From: Channallabes apus
Taxonomy: Eukaryota; Chordata; Actinopteri; Siluriformes; Clariidae
Assembly: GCA_030522415.1 (NCBI GenBank)
Contig: CM060121.1
Span: 22,789,142 to 22,853,141, forward strand
Length of the DNA stretch: 64,000 nt
Reading direction: 5' to 3'
Shown here: piece by piece, positions 11,201 to 22,872 of the stretch
Layout of the letters: each line of letters opens with the position of its first letter
Position numbering within the stretch: the stretch's first letter is position 1
Position numbers and translations under genes: made by a program
The notes under the pieces: generated by a model
Database searches by the model: none
Told to the model about the DNA's origin: nothing
The model's input: only the letters and a program-made list of their open reading frames with translations

Positions 11201-14200
11201 CAAGGTAATCAAGGGAAAAGACAAGAAGTGAAATCCAAAGGGCAGCGAGGTCGGCAACAGGTCAAAATCCAGAGAGAAATATCCAAGAGAAAACGAGAGG
11301 CACACGAGCGAGACACTGCGGCGCAGACTGGTGCACTCTGCATGCTTTTAAGGTCTAGGGATGATGTTCTAATCGGATACAGGTGTGTCGTGATTGAACG
11401 CTGGGTGTGCTGAAAACTCTGGAATGGAGTTAGGATTGTGAAGTGATTGGTGGATCGAGCTGGCTCGTGACAAAATATTGTTCATTTGCTAAATTAAGTA
11501 TCATGAATTTTAATTGAATATCTATCTCTGTATTTTTTCACAGCAGTTTGTGACTGAAAAGTGTCCTGTCTGCATCTGACTTCAAGAGTTTCCTTACCAA
11601 CTGTATCTAACGGTCATATTTAAAAGTCATAACGTACAGTTATAAAGTACAAAACGTTTCTGTTGGTGTTTAATTTTTTTTTCTATTATTAATACTTATT
11701 TGTGGTGTTTTATGTTTTGTACATCTTCTCAAATTTAGACCTCATTTGTACGTTGCTGCTGGTGTAAAACAGGGTTTTTATTAAATATAAAATAAAAATC
11801 TCCTTGTCTTATGCTTCCTTCCTTCACAGAATTATGTTGACCAGGGCTTGAAATTTAAATTTACTTATTTGGATCAACTTAATTTACAACTGACAAATTT
11901 GTTGTACCAACCCTATTAATTTATTTTGCAGCTGTATTAAAGAAGTTAAATGAGCCTAATAAAATTAATTTGATTAATTTTTTTAAATAAAAATTACATT
12001 AAACATTTGAATAATGTAAGCACTAAGCAATTGTTAGACTTTTCAATGATAATGGAGTATCATAGACATAATTCAGTTACATTACAATTGCAAAATCAAT
12101 TGTTATTATAGTAAATGATAAAGTAATTGTTTTCAGTGTACGTAATATTAAGTGATGCCGGCAGTTATATCGTGTATTTATATCATTGTTTTAAAATTTT
12201 ACATCATTTATTGTGTTAAATAACCACTAAATCAATTTAAATGTCTCAAGATGTTTTAGACCCCAAATACCACTGACAAACATAAGAAAGAAAGTTACAC
12301 TGACTGGCCAATAATCTCTATTTCAGAAGGGTCAAATTGTTGAATGAATAGAGCAACTAAAACAACTTGGGAGATTTTAAATGACTGGAATTGGATTAAA
12401 AACTCAACAACACATTATTAAAACCTGTACAGTGCTGAACTGTTAACTTTGTGGTTAGAAAAAAATCACGAGTGGAGATCACTTAAATGCTTGAAGTTGC
12501 ATTATAAAAAATGGACAGTAGAAATTACAGCTACAGTATGTTTAAAAGTGAAAATATTAATGCACTCACTCTTACATAAAGACATTTCTTTTTAAAATAA
12601 TAATGAATAATAATAAAAACACAGTCCAAAGATATGCAGGTTAGGCTAATTGGTGTTCCCAAATTGCCCATAGTGTGTGATTGGGTGTGTGAGAGTGTGT
12701 ATGTGTGTGTGTGCCCTGTGATGGATTGGCACCCTGTCCAGGGTGTACCCCGCCTAGTGCCCGAAGTCTCCTGGGATAGGCTCCAGGTCCCCCGCGACCC
12801 TGAACACAGGATTAAGCGGTATAGAAAATGAATGAATGAATGAATGAATAATAAAAACACTGGTTAGTGAACCTAATCAGAAAAAAATTGCTAGGGATCA
12901 TAAATATTGGATTGATTTTGCCCAGGGTTTCTGCTTATATGACGACAGCATCACAGGTTTTTTTTTCTTTTCTTTTTTCTTGTCTAGCCCATCGGCTTAT
13001 CTCATTATTTATACAGATGTCTAGTTTGTGCTTAGTGCTCTGTTTGTATACTGTTTATCCATCTGTGTCTGTTCTTTTCACTAAGATTATGCCATATCTA
13101 TGCCTTTGTCCTTTGTCCAAGCTACTACAGGTCATTACAGTTTTCTGCTTTTTCCCCTGTCAGGTACCTTATCTGACACATACACCTTCTACAGTGTGTG
13201 TAATTGTGGTTGTTGTTACGTAAATAAATATATACGTCATTAAATACACACCCTTTGTCAAATACAGCAGTATAGGTATTTTTTTATATAATGAAAGGAT
13301 TAACTATTTGTTTTCAATTTTTGTTTTAAGTATTAAATTGTGCTGGGAATTATCTTGTAACACACATGGCTTTTAATTAGAAGTTTAAGGATTTTATTTA
13401 ATGGAAGTACAGTGGCTTGCAAAAGTATTCGGCCCCCTTGAACTTTTCCACATTTTGTCACATTACAGCCACAAACATGAATCAATTTTATTGGAATTCC
13501 ACGTGAAAGACCAATACAAAGTGGTGTACATGTGAGAAGTGGAACGAAAATCATACATGATTCCAAACATTTTTTATAAATAAATAACTGAAAAGTGGGG
13601 TGTGCGTAATTATTCAGCCCCCTGAGTCAATACTTTGTAGAACCACCTTTTGCTGCAATTACAGCTGCCAGTCTTTTAGGGTATGTCTCTACCAGCATTG
13701 CACATCTAGAGACTGAAATCCTTGTCCATTCTTCTTTGCAAAACAGCTCCAGCTCAGTCAGATTAGATGGACAGCGTTTGTGAACAGCAGTTTTCAGATC
13801 TTGGCACAGATTCTCGATTGGATTTAGATCTGGACTTTGACTGGGCCATTCTAACACATGGATATGTTTTGTTTTAAACCATTCCATTGTTGCCCTGGCT
13901 TTATGTTTAGGGTCGTTGTCCTGCTGGAAGGTGAACCTCCGCCCCAGTCTCAAGTCTTTTGAAGACTCCAAGGAGGTTTTCTTCCAAGATTTGCCCTGTA
14001 TTTGGCTCCATCCATCTTCCCATCAACTCTGACCAGCTTCCCTGTCCCTGCTGAAGAGAAGCACCCCCAGAGCATGATGCTGCCACCACCATATTTGACA
14101 GTGGGGATGGTGTGTTCAGAGTGATGTACAGTGTTAGTTTTCCGCCACACATAGCGTTTTGCATTTTGGCCAAAAAGTTCCATTTTGGTCTCATCTGACC

Positions 14201-16929
14201 AGAGCACCTTCTTCCACATGTTTGCTGTGTCCCTCACATGGCTTGTGGCAAACTGCAAATGGGACTTCTTATGGTTTTCTGTTAACAATGGCTTTCTTCT
14301 TGTCACTCTTCCATAAAGGCCAACTTTGTGCAGTGCACGACTAATAGTTGTCCTATGGACAGATTCCCCCACCTGAGCTGTAGATCTCTGCAGCTCGTCC
14401 AGAGTCACCATGGACCTCTTGGCTGCATTTCTGATCAGCGCTCTCCTTGTTCGGCCTGTGAGTTTAGGTGGATGGCCTTGTCTTGGTAGTTTACAGTTGT
14501 GCCGTACTCCTTCCATTTCTGAATGATCGCTTGAACAGTGCTCCGTGGGATGTTCAAGGCTTTGGAAATCTTTTTGTAGCCTAAGCCTGCTTTAAATTTC
14601 TCAATAACTTTATCCCTGACCTGTCTGGTGTGTTCTTTGGACTTCATGATGTTGTTGCTCCCAATATTCACTTAGACAACCTCTGAGGCCGTCACAGAGC
14701 AGCTGTATTTGTACTGACATTAGATTACACACAGGTGCACTCTATTTAGTCATTACCACTCCTCAGGCAATGTCTATGGGCAACTGACTGCACTCAGACC
14801 AAAGGGTGAATAATTACACACACCCCACTTTGCAGTTATTTATTTGTAAAAAAATGTTTGGAATCATGTATGATTTTCTTTCCACTTCTCACGTGTACAC
14901 CACTTTGTATTGGTCTTTCATGTGGAATTCCAATAAAATTGGAATTCTTCATATGTTTGTGGCTGTAATGTGACAAAATGTGGAAAAGTTCAAGGGGGCC
15001 GAATACTTTTGCAAGCCACTGTATTTGCTCACCTGCCTTCACATGCATATGGACTTGAGTAACATCCAGTTCTACAGTAAATCCATAAGGTTTAATATGA
15101 TGTTGGCCCACCATTTGCAACTTTTTCAGGGAAGACTTTCAACAAGGTTTAGGAGTGTGTTTATGGGAATTTTTGACCATAATTCCAAAAGCATTTGTGA
15201 GGTCAGACTCTGGTGTTGGATGAGAAGGCCTAGTTCACAGTCTCCACTCTAATTCATCCCATCTGTGTTTTATTAATTTGAGGTCAGGACTCAAGTCAAG
15301 TTCTTTTACACCAAACTCACTCATCCACGTCTTTATGGTCCTTGCTTTGTTCACTGGTGTGCAGTCATGTTGGAACTGATGTAAGGTAGTTTTTCAGGAG
15401 TTGAGCTCGGCCCCTTACTTCCAGTGAAATTAACTCTTAATGCTTTCCTTCCAGTTTCAACATGACTGCGCACCAGTACAAAAAGCAGGTCAGGTGAGGT
15501 GTGCCAACTACAACTATATCACCATCTGACTTCTGGCTTGGAGTCAACATTCCATTAGAATCTAGACTACTGAATGTATCTCGACTTAAACAAACAAAAG
15601 ACAGAACAACTGTGGATTCTGGTTTAATGATCGCACTTTAAAACAGACCACTCGAAAACTAGAATGTAAATGGTGTCGAACTGTATTGGTAGTATTCCAA
15701 ACAGAATGGATGGAGAGCATTATGAGCTATAGAAAATTGTATTATTAATTAATTGTATTATTTAAGTCTTGTTTTGTAGCATATTTTTGTGCTTTAACTG
15801 CTTAGCAGATTGCAACTGTGTGGAAACAAGAAGGGGGGAAAAAATCCTGTAAACAAGTTAAAATAAATATATTAATAAATAGTGTGAAAGTACAAGAAAT
15901 TAAAACTGTCGTGATGCTAAAATATCAGATGATCACTGTATACATACTGTACTGTTTATGGTTGTAATGTACTCTATGGCAGTGTTTTTCAACCTTTTTT
16001 GAGCCAAGGTACATTTTTTATTGAAAAAAATCACAAGGCACACCAACAATCAAAACTGTAAAAAAAAAAAAAGAAATTAAACTCTGTAGCCTATATTAAC
16101 AATATACAGCCACTCTTATCGAAGTGTCTTTAACAGGAATCAAATAAACACAAAGAAAATGTATTTTATGATCTTTCATATTTCTTCTTCTTTCAAATAA
16201 AAAGTGCAATTAACAATATACAGTAATTCTTATCAAAGTGTCTTGAATAGGAATCAAATAAACTCAATGAAAACAGTCTTTTTTGATCTTTTATATTTCT
16301 ACCTACTCAGCGTGAAACCTCCCAAGTAAAAAAAAGTATGCTAAGTATATTAAATCCTAGCGTGCCAAAGCATACTTAAATGTACTTGCAGCCAGACTAA
16401 TGACTAGTATACTTGAAGTTTGCTATTTTGGAACAACTAATTTTGTACTAAGTGTATTTAAGTTGTAATTAAATTGTACAAAAGCACAATTTTAAGTGTA
16501 TTAAGTATACTTTTGTGTGCTAAAGTGGAACAACTTTAAGTATACTTTAGTACACTTAAAGTATACGGCTGTGTTTGTACTAACGTACATACCTGACAGT
16601 ATTATTAATACAATTTAAGTATATATTTAATGTATTATAAGTACATTACAGCTATTTTTACTGTATTACAAATACATGATTAATATATAATGAGTATATT
16701 CTTATTGCAGCAGTAACATGCTGTTATACTTCTAGACACTTACAAATACTATAAAAGTACACTATGTGGGTAATACAAATATACTTTATTGTATCATACA
16801 GTACACACAACCTTCTATAATACTGTAGCATTTTTCGACTCTAGCAGGGAACTTGGAGGACGAGTGAGTTTAGTGGCTACACAATGTAATAACTGGGAGT
16901 AGATTATTTAACCAGAGCGCGCGCGCACG

Positions 16930-17024
<95 letters not shown>

Positions 17025-19606
17025 TCAGCTACAGTGGTGTCAAAAGTATTCACGTTCATTCATTGAGTAGAAGTATAGATACTAGGGTTTAAAAAGACTT
17101 CTTTAGAAGTTAAAGTATCAACTCAAGCTTTTTATTCAAGTAAAAATGTAAAAGTACTGGTTTCAAAACTACTTAAAGTATAAAAGTAAAAGTAACGTGA
17201 GGGGAAAAAAAGCATTAAGGATAAAAGCCTATATACTACTGTACACTAACACCTCATAAAAAAAAAAGATAAATGTGTTGTTGTTTTGTTGTATTTTTTT
17301 AACGGCCATAGTGATTTGGGATACTGTATATGGCAATTGAAAAAGAATGCATTTTAGTACAATGCAAATACATTAAAGAACCGTATATGTGTACTACTGA
17401 GCATTGACATGTTTTATGGAGAAGAAGATATGATAACTAGAGAGGTACATTTCCTGAAGAAAATGTGAGTGGTGCTTGACGTGGCAAGTTAACACGAGGC
17501 TAGCTCGGCTAGGCTAGTTTAATCAATGTCAAGTCTATGAGCGGTTAATTGCCCCCTGCGGGGGCAATAAACTGCCCAGCCCCTAAGAGAGGTCACTGCA
17601 CACCCCTCCCGGATAAGACGCACGATATGACACCTCAGTCAAGGGTCACCGACAAACGGTCAGGGACCAGCGGTTAATTGCCCCCTGCGGGGGCAATTAA
17701 CCGCCCGCCCTCAGTAGTATCATATAACCCCATGCCCGAATGAGGCGAACGGTTTGACACCTCATTCAAGGGTCCACGACAAACGGTGCTGGACTAGCAA
17801 TTAATTGCCCCCTGCGGGGGCAATTAACAGCCCAGCCCCTCAGAGAGGTCACTGCACACCCCTGCCGGATAAGACGCACGATATGACACCTCATTCATGG
17901 GCCTACGACATACGGTGTTGTTCTAGCAGTTAATTGCCCCCTGCGGGGGCAATTAACCGCCCGCCCTCAGTAGTATCATATAACTCCATGCCCGACTGAG
18001 GCGAACGGTTTGACACCTCATTCAAGGGTCAACGACAAACGGTGCTGGACTAGCAATTAATTGCCCCCTGCGGGGGCAATTAACAGCCCAGCCCCTCAGA
18101 GAGGTCACTGCACACCCCTGCCGGATAAGACGCACGATATGACACCTCATTCATGGGCCTACGACATACGGTGTTGTTCTAGCAGTTAATTGCCCCCTGC
18201 GGGGGCAATTAACCGCCCGCCCTCAGTAGTATCATATAACCCCATGCCCGAATGAGGTGAAAAGTTTGTCACCTCATTCAAGGGTCTACGACAAACTCAG
18301 GCAAAGCTGATCTCAATGTTAAGACTATGAGTGGTTAATTGCCCCCTGCGGGGGCAATTAACCACCCCAGCCCTGAGAAAAAACATGGCACCCCATTCCC
18401 GAACAAGCTGCATGGTTTGACACCTCATTTATGGGCCTACAAAAAATACAATCAAAGCTGGTCTCATTGCTAAGTCTATGAGCGGTCAATTGCCCCCTGC
18501 GGGGGCAATTAACCGCCCAGCCCTGAGCAAAGTCATAGTACCCCACCCCCCGGTAAGGCGCACGATATGACACCTCATTCATGGGTGTATGACAAACGGT
18601 GCGGGAATAGCGGTTAAAATGTTAAGTCTATGAGAGTTTAATTGCCCCCTGCGGGGGCAATTAACCGCCCAGCCCTGAGCGATGTCATAGCACCCCACCC
18701 CCGGACAAGCCGTACGATTTGACACCTCATTCACGGGTCCATGACAAACGGTGCGGGACTAGCCATTAAAATGTTAAGTCTATGGGCGATTAATTGCCCC
18801 CTGCGGGGGCAATTAACCGCCCAGCCCCTCAGGAATGGCATAGCACCCCATCCCCGAACCAGCCGAACGGTTTGACACCTCATTCATGTGTCTGCGACAA
18901 ACTAATTATTCGATAAAATCCCCATTATAAGTCAATGGGGCAATTTTAGGGACCTCTATTGCCCCGGGGGTAGAACTTATACCCTTGTGCGGGGTATCCT
19001 CTGACACAGGTGGCAAACCTCCTCAAATGGGGCGAATTTCACGTTTCTACAAAATTCCCTCTCTGCGCCACAAGCCGTCAAAATTTGGCCTCCATGTTAT
19101 CCTATGGGACTTTTTTGGGTGCTTAATTGCCCCCTGCGGGGGCAATTAAGCACCCACCCCTTAGAAAAGTCATAGCACCCCATTCCCGAATAGGCCGCAC
19201 GATATGAGACCCCATTCATGGTTCTACGACAAACGGTGCGGGACTAGTTACGCGCCAAACTTTCATACGGAAGAATAAGAAAAGAAAAAAAAATAAAATA
19301 AGTATGCAAGATAACAGTAGTGATGCTTTTCAAGCACCACTAACTAGTTGCCTATAAGTATTTTAATGGTGCAAAAAGTCCAACTTCAGAGGCGTATCAT
19401 CAGTAACCTTTATTGGAATGTAAATGTACATCCAAGCTTAGCTGCAGGAATCTGTGAGGGCAACTTACAAGAAAATTAGTGACCCAGGGCAGGCTGAGTA
19501 AGAATTACCCTTGTATGGTTGTCTACAATAAACATTAGTGCTGTCAGAATGAATGATTCATCCAAGTGGTTAATCAAAAAATAATATAATTATACACATA
19601 CATACA

Positions 19607-19652
<46 letters not shown>

Positions 19653-22274
19653 CAGTATATATCATTCCTGTTACCCTGCTGGTGCTGTTACCTTCCTCGC
19701 TGGTGCTCGGTTGTGACATTTCGCTCGAATCTTGAGTCTCTATCACGGACATCTTCGTCTACTTATCACAACCTTATCAACCGAAAATGCTAATTTATTC
19801 AAACGTCCTTGCTGGAGTGTGTGACGTGACGTCATGTGTAGGTGCGATGGATCGTGTACAAACCAACAGGGTGTCGGACTGGTATGTTTATACTTCTCAT
19901 CTGTAACGTCCTTCGGTATAGAAGAAAATAAAGATCACATAGACAAACGGAGTTGTCTTTTTTGTTCTCTCATGCGCATACCCAGTGACAGATTACACAT
20001 GCTTAGTTACCTTGTCCCGCTCGACGTGCTTACGTCAGAGTCAAGATGCTGAACAGAAAACTTGGAACAGAACTACATGCAAACATTACATCATCCAACT
20101 ACAATCAAATTCGCTCCATCCGTACGGCGCGATTTATCCGGATGTTTTTTTTTGTTTGTTTGTTTTTTGAATGACAAGCTGAAATAAAATAGGAGTAACG
20201 AGGCTATTTTAAAAATGTAAGGAGTAGAAAGTACAGATAATTGCGTGAAAATGTAGGGAGTAGAAGTAAAAAGTCTGCTGAAAAATATTTACTCCAGTAA
20301 AGTATAGATACCCAAAATTTCTACTTAAGTAAGGTAACAAAGTATTTGTACTTCGTTACTTGACACCTCTGTTCAGCTATTAGCTAGAACTGGAGAACGG
20401 TAGCAGAATGCAGCACATACACGCGTAGAGATAGCACACATGTACACATACTCAAACTTGGCCGAAGCCACTAACCTAAACACACGTCCCAAACAGGGTG
20501 AACACAAAAAGAACACCTCCCGCAAGGCACAGAGACTGAAAACAGGCCGAGAGCTACAGAGCCATTATACCACAAGCAAAGTACATAACACATTAACAAC
20601 AACACATTACACAATACAGACTATAGATTAAAGTATGTACTTAATTTAAAACCGTTAAATTTACCTTATGCCGATGAAAATAAAATAATAACGATACGAA
20701 CTAACGCACGCGATGATGCAGTTTCAGCCGTTAATTCAAACTAGAAGTGGAGAACTGGGGAGCCAATCAGAGAATGGACAGTCCGAATCTGCCCGCCTCC
20801 AGCCTCTGATTGGCTGGTGGGGCGCTGTCTAGTCTCCGGTTGGCTGGAATAGTCGCAAAGTTTACAACCCTGTTGCAGTTTGTGTGTAGCTTTATGACAG
20901 TGAGCGGACAGAAGAGTGAGGAGTAAAAACATAAATTACCTTGAACGGCAAAAGTGATTTTGAGCGCGCAGGAACGAGTTTGAGATCGCGCGCGCGAGGG
21001 AGAGATTCAGCGTGCAAAAACGAGTCTAAAGCACGCGCACGCACGAGAGAGTAGTGCACTCAATATAAGTACATTTACATTTAACTGATACTGTAATATA
21101 CTGAGACTACCGTATATTATAATTTGTATTCTAATATATACTTTCTGTACATTTGTACAATGATTATTTCGATCATATTTTTTTTTAAATATACCAAAAA
21201 TATATTGAAAAACAAGTTTAAATAAGTATACTTTGGAAATTATACCAGCCTTTCACTTAAAGTATATTTTCCAATAATATATCTTTGGAACGTGTACTAT
21301 AATACAATTATTTTTAAGTATATTTAAAGTTTAATTCCAAAATTTGGTAAAATCATGATGTTAGTATACTTTTTATATATTAACTGATGGTACAACTTTT
21401 TGTTAGTATATTATGAGTGTATTATCGAGGATTTCAATATATTTGTAATACACTAAAGTGCATTTTTTTTTCACTGGGGCTGGGCATGTTTGAATGAACA
21501 CAGAGCTGATATCCTGGCAGGAATGGAAGAAAGACACACACAAAGCTCTTCCTCAACAGCTCTTAGTCTCTCTCTGTTTTTAGTTTTTATATCAGTCAGG
21601 GATGAGAAGCTCAATCACTAATACCCCTATCTCACCTGTGCGGTTTCACGCGGTGGCCGTACTGTAAGTACGGTTCATTATGATTCACCGCAAGTTTTTG
21701 GCGCTATGAGTACGTACGTTTCCATCTTTCCGTGCGAAAAATTTAACATGTTTCATTTTTTTGACGGTCCTCAAAAAATCGTGGCAGCTGCAATGGCATA
21801 TTATTCGCAAACGTATTAGTTTTCAAAAAATGTTTTAGACCAATTAAGTGAACTTGAATAATTTCCCATGGCACACTTGACGACCTCACACGGCACACCA
21901 GTGTACCGCGGCACAGTGTTTGAAAAACACTGCTCTATGGTATTTGAGTCACAATAGTATATGACATCTTTTTAAGGTATATATGTTAATTACACTAAGT
22001 TTCTTCTCATCAACTAAAAAGATCTACACTTACATTAGTTGTACATTAAATTGAACATTTAAAAGTAACTAGTACGTTAAATGCTAACATGGGCATAAGT
22101 GTTCAATTAAGGCTTGGGACATGTTGTTGCTGCCTGCCACAGCAGACCATACGATCCCCAGATACTAATTAATTTGCTGTGCATTTGTTCACAAAATTAA
22201 GTTTCGCTTTATCACAGCATTACAATCATGTTAGTCAAAAACTCAAAAACCAGTAATTCCACATTTGGTTGTTT

Positions 22275-22333
<59 letters not shown>

Positions 22334-22806
22334 TTCTCTGAGTGTGGGTGTGTGCACAGTTTCTATCAAGATCTTACCATTCAACTGGGAGAGTGAACCT
22401 AATAGAAAAGAAAGAGAAAAAACAATGTTCAGTGCTCTATCAAACAATTTCAGAGATTTGACACTGTATGTTCATTGCTTTTGCTTTTTAAAATAACATA
22501 AAGAGCAGCTAACATGCAGCTTATTGAACAAAGTTTGAGCTTTTTGAAGAATGAGAATATTATTGATTTAGCCAAGTTAATAAAATGCATGACTCATTTT
22601 TAAACACAAACGCAATTTTTCTTTTGGGCATAGGAAACAAAATACATATTTGTTTGTAGTAAAAAAAAAACAGCATAATTTATAATTAAGGCAGTGTGTG
22701 TAATGAATACAGTGCAATGTCACTTGTACAAAACAACATAGGAAGCAGATTTTGGTCACTCTTTTTGTTTTTATTTTTGTTTAGTTTTGTTAAATGTTCC
22801 AGTTAA

Positions 22807-22872
<66 letters not shown>

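Larger units (their letters stand above)
5474..11472 (-). mobile_element. Gypsy-1: decayed Ty3/Gypsy LTR retrotransposon
   Basis: A full-length element in minus orientation, flanked on both sides by the 5-bp target duplication AAATA (5469-5473 and 11473-11477). The LTRs start TGTCAGGG and end CGTGACA. Internal order on the minus strand is gag, protease, RT, RNase H, integrase, as in Ty3/Gypsy. The polypurine tract is the G-run next to the 3' LTR (6421-6440 on the plus strand). The two LTRs differ by large indels, and the coding region carries stops and frameshifts, so this is an old inactive copy. It lies in intron 1 of the protease gene, in the same orientation as that gene. Confidence 0.9.
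4940..12138. mobile_element. Candidate CACTG-ended non-autonomous DNA element hosting Gypsy-1
   Basis: The AT-rich flanks of Gypsy-1 begin with TA|CACTGAAAA at 4938-4948 and end with TTTTCAGTG|TA at 12130-12140. This gives a ~9-bp terminal inverted repeat and a possible TA duplication. Subtracting Gypsy-1 leaves ~1.2 kb without coding capacity. The termini resemble CACTG-type (EnSpm/CACTA) or Tc1-like non-autonomous elements. The repeat is short, so chance is a real alternative. Confidence 0.3.
17032..20371. mobile_element. hAT-B copy 1: non-autonomous hAT element
   Basis: It begins CAGTGGTGTCAAAAGTATTC and ends TACTTGACACCTCTG, with an exact 8-bp target duplication TTCAGCTA (17024-17031, 20372-20379). 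The subterminal regions are rich in AAGTA and TACTT motifs. It is 3340 bp because it contains the hairpin minisatellite (17545-19150) and a TG repeat. A 519-bp copy with the same ends is at 25975-26493. No transposase frame is seen. Confidence 0.9.
16321..21479. mobile_element. Element K copy 1: unclassified non-autonomous DNA element
   Basis: It starts CCCAAGTAAAAAAAAGTATG and ends with a T-run and TTTCACTGGGG; the ends are imperfect inverted repeats. The outer 400 bp are packed with AAGTATACTT-like palindromes, probably subterminal transposase sites. Two other copies (26532-33302, 38677-45796) share ends and interior. Copy 3 is bordered by TA on both sides, suggesting a 2-bp duplication, but copies 1 and 2 do not confirm it. 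No transposase is encoded. The interior holds a CCAAT/CpG-rich block (20755-21060) and hAT-B. Confidence 0.75.
15980..21932. mobile_element. hAT-A: non-autonomous hAT element hosting nested insertions
   Basis: The termini are CAGTGTTTTTCAACC and TTTGAAAAACACTG, near-perfect inverted repeats. An exact 8-bp target duplication CTCTATGG lies at 15972-15979 and 21933-21940. Eight-bp duplications and CAGTG-type ends are hallmarks of hAT transposons. The hAT-A sequence proper is only about 0.8 kb (15980-16320 and 21480-21932); the rest is element K copy 1 and its own insert. No transposase is encoded, so it would need one in trans. Confidence 0.9.

Noticed and set aside
12531..12860. 109-codon minus ORF over the GAAT-tailed repeat
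   Set aside because: It is a translation of a high-copy non-coding repeat and microsatellite.
17545..19150. CRISPR-like array of palindromic repeats
   Set aside because: Spacers are themselves repeated and over 100 bp, the genome is a vertebrate, and no cas genes exist. It is a minisatellite.
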